Assembly: GCA_031272685.1 (NCBI GenBank)
Contig: JAISTI010000234.1
Location: forward strand, 1-5,800
From: Propionibacteriaceae bacterium
GTDB lineage: Bacteria > Actinomycetota > Actinomycetes > Propionibacteriales > Propionibacteriaceae
Length of the DNA stretch: 5,800 nucleotides
Direction of reading: 5' to 3'
The translations under genes were made by a program, and so were the position numbers. Below are positions 1 to 5,580 of this stretch, in pieces. Every line of letters starts with the position of its first letter. Position 1 is the first letter of the stretch. Below the pieces are notes generated by a model. The model was given only the letters and a program-made list of their open reading frames with translations, had not been told where the DNA came from and searched no databases.

Positions 1-772
1 CCTTCTTGGCCTCTTTGGCGCGGCGCGGCTCGCGCACCCGCACGATCACCTCGTCGGGGTCGTCTTCGGCTTCGCCGATCTCTTCGCCCCGGCGGCGGCG
101 GCGGCGGCGCTTGCGCCCGCCCTCGGCGTGGCCTTCGCCGTCGGCGGATTCGGCGCCGTCTTCTTCGGCGGCGGGCTCGGATTCGCCGGCTTCGCCGGAA
201 TCAGCGGGCCCGCCTTCACCGTCTTCGGCGTTCGCCTCGGCCTCGGAGTCTTCGCCGCGGCGGCGGCGGCGGCCTCCCCGGCGGCGGCGGCGGCGGCCGG
301 AACCTTCGGAGTCTTCGTCGGAGTCTTCCGCCGCACCTGGCTCAGCCTCGGGCGCGTCGGCGCTGATGGCGGCCACCAGCGCGTCCAGGGCGCTGGCCGC
401 GCCGGAGTTCTCGGCTGTCTCCACGACGGCTTTGCGCCGCCGGGAGCTGCGCTTTAGCTCGGCCAGCGAGGATTCGACCGGGTCGGCACCAGCCGTTTCG
501 GCGGCGGGTTCCGCAATGGTTGCGTCCGCCTCGTCAGGCGCGGTAGCGGCGGGCGGCTCTTCGGCCTTCTTGCGGCGGGTGCGTTTGGGCTTCTCCGGGG
601 CCGGTTCGGCGTCGGCGGGCGGCGCGGCTGCGGGCTCGGGCTCGGGCGCGGGCGGCTCCGGCAGGGTGATGGGCGCGGGCGGGCCGGCGGGGCGGCTGGC
701 CGCCCGGCGCCGGGGCTTTTTGGGCGCGTCTTCGGAATCCGCGGCGGCGTTCTCGGTGTTCTCGTCGAGCAT
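1..772 (-). CDS. rne: Probable ribonuclease E/G, N-terminal region (partial, 3' end outside window)
   Basis: The reading frame starts at ATG 772-770 and stays open to the window edge, giving 257 residues. The start is set by AAGGAG five bases upstream and by the MLDENTEN beginning. The visible part is low-complexity and probably disordered. It is Pro/Ala/Glu-rich with basic patches (R21-R23, R65-K69, R110-K114), then has two arginine blocks (R160-R165 and R168-R172, split by GG; K221 then R222-R228) set between Glu/Asp/Ser-rich stretches. The segment at about 238-250 (DPDEVIVRVREPR) resembles the linker I recall just before the catalytic core of actinobacterial RNase E. The S1, DNase I-like and Zn-link regions would lie outside the window, so the call rests on composition, that linker and the radical SAM/DUF2344 neighbours. 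The enzyme would cleave single-stranded AU-rich RNA in mRNA decay and rRNA processing. Another large protein with a basic/acidic arm cannot be excluded. Confidence 0.75.
   Translation of the reverse strand, partial: MLDENTENAAADSEDAPKKPRRRAASRPAGPPAPITLPEPPAPEPEPAAAPPADAEPAPEKPKRTRRKKAEEPPAATAPDEADATIAEPAAETAGADPVESSLAELKRSSRRRKAVVETAENSGAASALDALVAAISADAPEAEPGAAEDSDEDSEGSGRRRRRRGGRRRRRGEDSEAEANAEDGEGGPADSGEAGESEPAAEEDGAESADGEGHAEGGRKRRRRRRRGEEIGEAEDDPDEVIVRVREPRRAKEAKK
89..295 (-). repeat. Arginine-codon trinucleotide runs and EDSE repeats in the rne arm
   Basis: Two blocks of nearly pure CGC codons lie in the probable rne frame. One is at 89-109 (six CGC and one CGG). The other is at 257-295, a split block of CGG/CGC codons around Gly-Gly. 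Nearby, the 11-mer TCGGAGTCTTC (plus-strand reading) occurs three times, at 243-253, 306-316 and 318-328, encoding Glu-Asp-Ser-type acidic repeats. Pure triplet runs can change length by slippage without shifting the frame. The pattern is seen directly; any length variation is inference. Confidence 0.8.
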
Positions 773-777
773 TGATG

Positions 778-783
778 CTCCTT
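778..783 (-). promoter_or_regulatory. Shine-Dalgarno AAGGAG of rne
   Basis: AAGGAG is followed by a five-base spacer and ATG at 772-770. It is the best ribosome binding site near this start and fixes the N terminus of the RNase E-like protein. A small hairpin (786-800) ends three bases upstream of it, so leader structure could affect access to the site. Confidence 0.8.
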
Positions 784-785
784 AT

Positions 786-827
786 GTCGGTACCTCCGAC
801 TCGGGGAACGCTTCGGGCTCCCCCAAG
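786..827 (-). promoter_or_regulatory. Two adjacent hairpins in the rne leader
   Basis: On the transcribed strand the first hairpin spans 827-800. Its arms, CUUGGGGGA and UUCCCCGAG, pair over nine positions (two G-U wobbles among them) around a 10-base loop. The second spans 800-786, GUCGG-AGGUA-CCGAC, a perfect 5-bp stem. They share base 800, so they could stack or compete by one pair. The second ends three bases before the Shine-Dalgarno. No U-tract follows either, so they do not look like an intrinsic terminator. Leader stem-loops are known to mediate RNase E autoregulation in E. coli; the same role here is inference. Confidence 0.5.
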
Positions 828-870
828 GAAGTAAAAGCCTGTGGGTGGCTGGTTCAGGAGCCTCCGCGGT

Positions 871-881
871 CGGGTTACCCG
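871..881 (-). repeat. Short inverted repeat CGGG-TAA-CCCG in the rne leader
   Basis: A perfect 4-bp stem with a three-base loop lies about 100 bases upstream of the rne start. It could be a further small leader hairpin. On its own it is short enough to arise by chance in DNA of this composition. Confidence 0.3.
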
Positions 882-910
882 TCGCGGTTCAGCTCTGTCG
901 CAGCTTGGGT

Positions 911-922
911 GATCGTGCGATC
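911..922. repeat. Inverted repeat GATCG-TG-CGATC near the predicted rne transcription start
   Basis: The 12-base sequence has perfect 5-base arms around a two-base centre. It begins about seven bases downstream of the candidate -10 box, so it would cover the start site or first transcribed bases. That is a plausible place for a repressor operator or for a structure at the RNA 5' end. No regulator is known from this window. Confidence 0.35.
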
Positions 923-928
923 TTGTCC

Positions 929-937
929 ATTATGGCA
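929..937 (-). promoter_or_regulatory. Candidate extended -10 promoter (TGC-CATAAT) for rne
   Basis: CATAAT matches five of six bases of the TATAAT consensus and is preceded by TG plus one base, the extended -10 motif. It sits in the only AT-richer patch of the intergenic region, 33 bases past the DUF2344 stop. No good -35 is seen: GTTACC at a 16-base spacing matches three of six consensus bases, which is tolerable with an extended -10. The predicted start is near 922-924, giving a leader of about 150 nt. The tandem sequence TACCGTTACCGTT just upstream (947-959) could be a binding site or chance. Confidence 0.5.
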
Positions 938-969
938 CAGATAACAAAACGGTAACGGTATTGGGCGGT

Positions 970-1611
970 TCAATCCAGGTTTTGAGAGACGCGAGTGTAC
1001 GAAATGGGCTGCAAGTTCAACGCGGGCAGCCGCCGGGCAAGCGCCTGCGCCACGTCGTCCGGGCGCACCAGCGGCGAGCCGATCCGCAGCGTCATCTCCA
1101 GCTTCCCGTCCCCCAACACCTCCATTTTCACAATGGCGGGACGCACCTCGACATCGCGGTCTTTGGCCTCCCGGCGCACCACCGCCGAGTCGGCCGCGAG
1201 CAGCTCGGATACCGCGTCGGCCAAACCTGGAACCTGCCCGACGTCGAGCAGCCAAGTGGAGGTAGTGAACTCGGGACGCCGGCCCACCACCGCCTCCAGC
1301 ACCCGGAAATCCTCCGGGAGGGCGGCGTTCAACCGGTCGGCCACCTCGTCCGGCGCAACTTCGGCGGCCAAGCCCAACTCCAGCCATTCGGCCTCCGAGG
1401 CCATCCCCGTCGGCGCGGAGTTCAGGTAGGAGATGCGCGGATGCGGCGAGAACCCGGAAGAGTAGGCCATCGGGATGCCGGCCCGGCGCAGCGCCCGCTC
1501 CAGCACCCGGGCGAAATCCCGGTGCGAGGCGAAACGCAGCCGCCCGCGCTTGGCGTAGCGCAGCAACAGCCGCAGCACCGGGGGCGGCTGCTGCTCCGGC
1601 TGGCGCCTCAC
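970..1611 (-). CDS. DUF2344 / TIGR03936 radical SAM-linked protein
   Basis: The protein has 213 residues from a GTG at 1611-1609. That start overlaps the stop of the radical SAM gene as GTGA and is preceded at 1622-1616 by a perfect AAGGAGG, four bases away. The frame stays open upstream to 1920, but the start site and family length favour this position. The family signature is clear: LRYAKRGRLRFASHRDF at about 16-33, then the block AGIPMAYSSGFSPHPRISY at about 44-62. The later part is a less conserved alpha/beta region ending in VSQNLD. In many bacteria this domain is encoded next to, or fused to, the TIGR03960 radical SAM protein, and here the two are translationally coupled. The function is not established. 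A substrate-binding or accessory role for the radical SAM partner is the natural guess. No signal peptide or membrane segment is visible. Confidence 0.92.
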   Translation of the reverse strand: MRRQPEQQPPPVLRLLLRYAKRGRLRFASHRDFARVLERALRRAGIPMAYSSGFSPHPRISYLNSAPTGMASEAEWLELGLAAEVAPDEVADRLNAALPEDFRVLEAVVGRRPEFTTSTWLLDVGQVPGLADAVSELLAADSAVVRREAKDRDVEVRPAIVKMEVLGDGKLEMTLRIGSPLVRPDDVAQALARRLPALNLQPISYTRVSQNLD

Positions 1612-3509
1612 GACGCCTCCTTGGCAAGTTGGATGTCCAGCCCGAACAGCGGGCAGACCCCGCAGTCGTTGCAGCCGGCCCAGCGGCAGTCTTCCACCTC
1701 GGCGGCCACCAGGGCGTCCTGCCAGTCCTGCCAAAGCCAGTCGGGGTCGAGCCCGGCCTCCAGATGCGACCACGGCAACACTTCTTCCCGCTGCCGCTCC
1801 CGGGTGGTGTACCAGCCGATGTCCAGGCCCAGCGGCTCCAGTTCGGCGGCGCAGGCGCTCTCCCAGCGCTCGTAGCTGAAGTGCTCGCGCCAGCCGTCGA
1901 AGACTCCCCCGCCGCGCCAAACCCGTTCGATTACGGGGGCCAGCCGCCGGTCGCCGCGACTGAGCAGCCCTTCAACGACGCCGGGTTTCCCGCTGGCCCA
2001 GCGCAGGTTGATGGCCCGGCCGTGGCGCCGGTCGGCCATTACGGCTTCCTTCAGCACTTGCAGCCGGTGGTCGACCGTCTCGGCTGAAGCCTGGGAGGCC
2101 CATTGGAACGAGGTGTGCGGCTTGGGCACGAACCCGCCGATGGAGATGGTGCAGCCCACATCCCGGCGGCCGCTCACCTGACGGCCCACCTCGATGACTT
2201 TCCCGGCGAGTTCGGCGATGGCCACCATATCGGCGTCGGTCTCGGTGGGCAGGCCGCACATGAAGTACAGCTTCACCGAGCGCCAGCCGGATTCGAAGGC
2301 GGTGGTGACGGTGCGAAGCAGATCGTCTTCGGTCACCATCTTGTTGATGACGGCCCGCAGCCGCTGCGAACCGCCTTCAGGGGCGAAGGTCAGCCCGGTG
2401 CGCCGCCCGGAGCGGGAGAGCTGCTCGGCGAGGGTGAGGTTGAAGGCGTCCACCCGGGTGCTGGGCAGCGACAGCGAGATCTGGGAACCCTGGTATTGCC
2501 CGACGAGCGCGGTGGCCAGTTCGCGGATTTGCGAGTGGTCGGCCGACGACAGGCTGAGCAGCCCCACCTCGTCGAGGCCGGTGGCGGCCAGGCCGCCGGC
2601 CACCATCTGCTGGATGGCCACCAGCGAGCGTTCCCGCACCGGGCGGGTAATCATGCCCGCCTGGCAGAAGCGGCAGCCGCGGGTGCAGCCGCGGAAAATC
2701 TCCACCGAGTAGCGCTCGTGGACGGTCTCGGCGATGGGCACCACCGGGCGTTTCGGGTAGGGCCAGCGGTCGAGGTCGCTCAGCGTGTGTTTGCCGACCG
2801 AGCTGGGCACCCCTTCGCGGTTCGGGCGGATGCTGGCGATCTGCCCATCTTCGCGATATGAGACATCGTAGAAGGACGGTATGTAGGCCAATCCCCCTTG
2901 TGAAAGCCGCAATAGCAGCTCATCGCGGCCGCCGGGCGAGCCGGCGGCTTTCCAATCGCGCACCCGGCGGGCCAGTTCCAGGGCCGCCTCCTCACCGTCG
3001 CCGAGCACCACCGCGTCGAGGAACGGCGCGACCGGCTCGGGGTTGAACATGGCGTGCCCGCCGCCCACCACCAGCGGTTCCCCCACCCGATCCCGCTGCC
3101 ACAGCGGGATGCCCGCCAAATCGAGGGTCTCCAGCAGGTTGGTGTAGCCAAGCTCGGTGCCAAAGCTCACCCCCAGCACGTCGAAATCGCGCACCGGCCG
3201 GTGGCTCTCCCAAGTGAATTGGGGCACGCCGTGGGCGCGCATCAGCGCCGCGAGGTCGGGCCAGACGGTGAAGGTGCGCTCGGCGAGCAGCCATTCCGGC
3301 TCGTTCAGAATCTCGTACAGAATCGCCAAACCCTGGTTCGGCTGGCCGACGGCGTAGGTGTCGGGGTACATCAGCGCCAGCCGCACCCGCGCCGACTCCC
3401 AGGGCTTTTGGACGGCGTTCACCTCGCCGCCGACGTACTGCACCGGCCTCACCACCTGGGCGAGCAGCGGCTCCAGTTCCCCCCAGACCCCGGCGGCGGG
3501 ATCACTCAT
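1608..3509 (-). CDS. Radical SAM protein, TIGR03960 (B12-binding type) family
   Basis: The protein has 633 residues. Residues about 40-190 form a Rossmann-like B12-binding-type domain (VRLALMYPDTYAVG, VVGGGHAMFNPEP, VVLGDGEEA), but no canonical DxHxxG cobalt-ligand motif is seen. The radical SAM core begins near 265 with RGCTRGCRFCQAG, where C275, C279 and C282 form the CxxxCxxC cluster motif. It continues through TFAPEGGSQRLR (374-385) and GLPTET (419-424). The C terminus has four clustered cysteines (C608, C613, C616, C619), which could bind a second Fe-S cluster or a metal. The ATG at 3509-3507 overlaps the kinase-like gene by 8 bases and has only a weak Shine-Dalgarno, so coupling is likely. 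The overlapping DUF2344 gene follows. Family members use S-adenosylmethionine radical chemistry, but the substrate is unknown. An RNA or ribosome target is inferred only from the neighbouring rne. Confidence 0.93.
   Translation of the reverse strand: MSDPAAGVWGELEPLLAQVVRPVQYVGGEVNAVQKPWESARVRLALMYPDTYAVGQPNQGLAILYEILNEPEWLLAERTFTVWPDLAALMRAHGVPQFTWESHRPVRDFDVLGVSFGTELGYTNLLETLDLAGIPLWQRDRVGEPLVVGGGHAMFNPEPVAPFLDAVVLGDGEEAALELARRVRDWKAAGSPGGRDELLLRLSQGGLAYIPSFYDVSYREDGQIASIRPNREGVPSSVGKHTLSDLDRWPYPKRPVVPIAETVHERYSVEIFRGCTRGCRFCQAGMITRPVRERSLVAIQQMVAGGLAATGLDEVGLLSLSSADHSQIRELATALVGQYQGSQISLSLPSTRVDAFNLTLAEQLSRSGRRTGLTFAPEGGSQRLRAVINKMVTEDDLLRTVTTAFESGWRSVKLYFMCGLPTETDADMVAIAELAGKVIEVGRQVSGRRDVGCTISIGGFVPKPHTSFQWASQASAETVDHRLQVLKEAVMADRRHGRAINLRWASGKPGVVEGLLSRGDRRLAPVIERVWRGGGVFDGWREHFSYERWESACAAELEPLGLDIGWYTTRERQREEVLPWSHLEAGLDPDWLWQDWQDALVAAEVEDCRWAGCNDCGVCPLFGLDIQLAKEAS
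1616..1622 (-). promoter_or_regulatory. Shine-Dalgarno AAGGAGG of the DUF2344 gene
   Basis: AAGGAGG lies inside the last codons of the radical SAM gene, four bases before the GTG at 1611. It is the strongest ribosome binding site in the window and decides the DUF2344 start over in-frame alternatives upstream and downstream. Confidence 0.85.
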
Positions 3510-4179
3510 CGACGGGCTCGTGGAATTCCTCGGCGTTGTCGACCACGAGGTCGGCCTTCATGGCCGGGTCGCAGCTTTCGATGTAGTGCTGTTCCGCCTC
3601 GTAGTAGCGGGCGTTGGAAGGCGCGACCGGGCTGGCGTCCAAGCCCAGCGACTCGTGCAGCCGGCGGAAGGCTTCGCTGAACGGCAGCTCCAGCCACACC
3701 GAGACGTCCCAGAGTTTGCGCCCTTCGGGGGCGAATTCCTCGCGGTGCAAGAACAGCCCGTCCACCAGCACCACCGACTCGTCGGGCGCGATGCCCCATT
3801 TGTGCGGGCAGTCGCATTCGGAATCGGCGTCGTAATACTTGGTGAGGTAGCGGCCCGAGCCCAGGCGGCTGAGCGGCTCGATGACGTTCTCGATGAAGCC
3901 CGGCAGGTTGAAATAGTTCTGGTAGTAGCCGATGCCGGTGTGCTCGCCCGCCGCCTGGCGCACCTGCTTCGGGTTGGCGAAATCGCGCATGGAGACCCGG
4001 ACGACGCTGATGCCGGACTCGCGCAGCAGCTCGGCCAGTTCGTCGGCGAACTGCGCCTTTCCGGCGCCCAGGATGCCGTCGATGCCCACAAGGGTGCGGC
4101 CGCTGCGGGAGCGCAATTTGGCGCGCAGCCACTTCAGCGCCTCGACGGCGTTCAGCCGCAATACTTCGGTCTTCGTCAT
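3502..4179 (-). CDS. Uridine kinase-like P-loop protein with altered active-site motifs
   Basis: The protein has 225 residues, with ATG at 4179-4177 after AAGGAAGG. Its layout is that of the uridine kinase-like P-loop family: an N-terminal helix, a Walker A region at 35-42, a nucleoside-site region at 62-70, a Walker B-like strand VVLVDG (136-141), a lid region with RYYEAEQHYI (191-200), and VVDN (212-215) near the end. Two usual motifs are changed. Walker A reads GILGAGKA, so the Mg-binding Ser/Thr after the Lys is Ala42. The stretch usually read as S-x-DDFH is SMRDFA (63-68), with Arg65 replacing the first Asp. A CDC motif (C122, C124) is also present. Known relatives phosphorylate uridine/cytidine or are uncharacterised. 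Activity here is doubtful, and a binding or regulatory role is possible. It lies 28 bp after folC and overlaps the radical SAM gene. Confidence 0.8.
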   Translation of the reverse strand: MTKTEVLRLNAVEALKWLRAKLRSRSGRTLVGIDGILGAGKAQFADELAELLRESGISVVRVSMRDFANPKQVRQAAGEHTGIGYYQNYFNLPGFIENVIEPLSRLGSGRYLTKYYDADSECDCPHKWGIAPDESVVLVDGLFLHREEFAPEGRKLWDVSVWLELPFSEAFRRLHESLGLDASPVAPSNARYYEAEQHYIESCDPAMKADLVVDNAEEFHEPVDE

Positions 4180-4182
4180 CTG

Positions 4183-4190
4183 CCTTCCTT
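4183..4190 (-). promoter_or_regulatory. Shine-Dalgarno AAGGAAGG of the kinase-like gene
   Basis: This purine run lies three bases before the ATG at 4179, or six if the AAGGA core is counted. It sits in the 28-bp gap after the folC stop and fixes the start of the kinase-like gene. The gap has no visible terminator. Confidence 0.75.
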
Positions 4191-4207
4191 ACAACAATCC
4201 CACGATT

Positions 4208-5557
4208 CTAGCCCGGACGCCGGTCGGAGGAAAGGCCCAGAGAACGGGCCTGCCCTGCCAGGTATACCGAGCCGCAGACGATGATCCCAGCCCCAGCGCC
4301 GGCTTCATCGGCTTTCGCCACAGCCATTTCCAACGCGGCGACTATGTCGGCGGCGGTGGCGACCATCCCCGGCTCGAAGTGGCTGGCAGCTCTTTGGGCA
4401 AGAATAGCCGGTTCGAGCGCCCTGTCGGTACCGGGAACAGCCGTGCAGACCACCTGGGACATTTGCCCGGCGAACTGTGCCAGCACCCCGTCAACGTCTT
4501 TGTCGGCCATCATCGCGATGACGCCAATAAGCGGGTCGAAGTCGAAAGCCTCGCGCATGGCGTTCATGGTGGCCTGGGCGCCGGCCGGATTGTGGCAGGT
4601 GTCCAGCACGATGGTGGGCGAACGGCGCACGACCTCCATCCGGGCCGGGGCACGTACCTGCTCGAAGCCTTCGGCGACGGCGGCCGCGGGCAGCGCCCGT
4701 CCGCCCAGGAACGCCTCGGCGGCGGCCAGCGCCAACGCGGCGTTGTGGGCCATATGCTCACCGAAAAGCGGCAAGAAGATGTCCCCCAACGGGCCTTCGG
4801 CGGTGTTCAGCCGGATTACCTGCCCGCCCACGGCGGGGGCGCGGTCCAGCAACCCGAAATCCGGGCCGTCCAGCAGCGCCTTCGCCCCGACTTCGGCGCA
4901 GCGGCCCAGCAGCACTTGCGCGGCGGCCGGCTCTTGGGCGGCCAAAACCGCCACCGCGCCCGGCTTGATAACGCCGGCCTTTTCGGCGGCGATCTGCTCC
5001 AGGGTGCCGCCCAAGATGTGGGTGTGGTCGAACGCGATCGGGCAGATGGCCGCCACTTGGGCGTCCGCCACCGAGGTGGCGTCCCAGGCACCGCCCAGGC
5101 CGACCTCCACCACCGCCACGTCTACGGGGGCTTGGGCGAAGGCTTCGTAGGCGAGCCCGGTCATCACCTCGAAGAACGTCATCGGGATGGGTTCCCCGGC
5201 GGCGTCCAATTCGAGGGCGCGCCCGTCCACCAGCTCCACCAGCGGCAGCACGTCCGCCACCAGCTCGTCGAAAGCCCCGGGGCTCATCGGCTCGCCGTCG
5301 ATGGCGATGCGCTCGGTGACATCCACTAGATGCGGGGATGAGAACCGCCCCACGCGCAGGTTCAGGGCGCGCAGCAGCGACTCCACCATAATCGCCGTCG
5401 AGCCTTTGCCGTTCGTGCCGGCGACTTGGATCACCGGGCAAGAACGCTGTGGCCCGCCCAACAGCTCGCACAAGGCGCGGATGCGCGCCAGCGAAGGCGC
5501 GACCCGGTGTTCGGGCCAGCGCGCCTGCAGTTTGGCGGCGATTTCAGCGTGCGTCAC
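4208..5557 (-). CDS. folC: Bifunctional folylpolyglutamate synthase / dihydrofolate synthase
   Basis: FolC joins L-glutamate to dihydropteroate and then to reduced folates, using ATP, in the cytoplasm. The 449-residue product fits the family. Visible motifs are the P-loop AGTNGKGS (46-53), the folate-site loop SSPHL with TERI (73-84), EVGLGGAWDAT (151-161), DHTHILGGTLEQIAAEKAGVIK (177-198), GEHMAHNAALALAAAE (266-281), and the C-terminal ligase-domain motif DTCHNPAGA (319-327), where DGAHNP is commoner. The start chosen is GTG 5557-5555, giving VTHAEIAAKLQARWPEHRVAPS, a typical FolC beginning. The frame extends to an ATG at 5686, but the extra 43 residues overlap the DUF2630 gene and look non-coding. 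The Shine-Dalgarno is weak (CGGGG), so coupling to the upstream gene, 23 bp away, is possible. Confidence 0.95.
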   Translation of the reverse strand: MTHAEIAAKLQARWPEHRVAPSLARIRALCELLGGPQRSCPVIQVAGTNGKGSTAIMVESLLRALNLRVGRFSSPHLVDVTERIAIDGEPMSPGAFDELVADVLPLVELVDGRALELDAAGEPIPMTFFEVMTGLAYEAFAQAPVDVAVVEVGLGGAWDATSVADAQVAAICPIAFDHTHILGGTLEQIAAEKAGVIKPGAVAVLAAQEPAAAQVLLGRCAEVGAKALLDGPDFGLLDRAPAVGGQVIRLNTAEGPLGDIFLPLFGEHMAHNAALALAAAEAFLGGRALPAAAVAEGFEQVRAPARMEVVRRSPTIVLDTCHNPAGAQATMNAMREAFDFDPLIGVIAMMADKDVDGVLAQFAGQMSQVVCTAVPGTDRALEPAILAQRAASHFEPGMVATAADIVAALEMAVAKADEAGAGAGIIVCGSVYLAGQARSLGLSSDRRPG

Positions 5558-5580
5558 TTGGGAACCCCGAGGGGCCTGCC

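Larger units (their letters stand above)
773..969 (-). other. Intergenic region between the DUF2344 gene and rne
   Basis: These 197 bases contain no credible gene. They hold the candidate extended -10 promoter, an inverted repeat near the predicted start, small leader hairpins and the rne Shine-Dalgarno. A 13-codon ATG frame beginning at 930 overlaps the -10 box and would not be transcribed from that promoter. I see no intrinsic terminator after the DUF2344 gene, so read-through from the upstream operon into rne is possible alongside the internal promoter. Confidence 0.6.

Noticed and set aside
46..336. Minus-strand Ala/Lys/Pro-rich frame resembling a histone-like tail
   Set aside because: It lies inside the probable rne frame in another phase. 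Its poly-Ala/Lys-Pro look comes from the same GC-rich triplet runs.
800..827. Intrinsic terminator between the DUF2344 gene and rne
   Set aside because: The hairpin has a strong GC-rich stem but no following U-tract; the short T-run (CTTTTAC) lies upstream of it. Its position next to the rne Shine-Dalgarno fits a leader element better.
892..930. Thirteen-codon leader ORF starting at ATG 930-928
   Set aside because: Its ATG overlaps the candidate -10 box, so it would lie upstream of the predicted transcript start, and it has no Shine-Dalgarno.
875..1627. Minus-strand frame of 250 codons overlapping the DUF2344 gene
   Set aside because: It overlaps the well-supported DUF2344 frame, is Gly/Ala/Arg-rich and shows no family motif. 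It is an out-of-frame shadow.
3932..5329. Long plus-strand open frames (for example 3932-5329, 2103-2861, 3358-4284 and 6-944)
   Set aside because: They are antisense to genes with clear family motifs, have Arg/Pro/Ala/Ser-rich low-complexity translations and match no family I know. Such shadow frames are expected in high-GC DNA.
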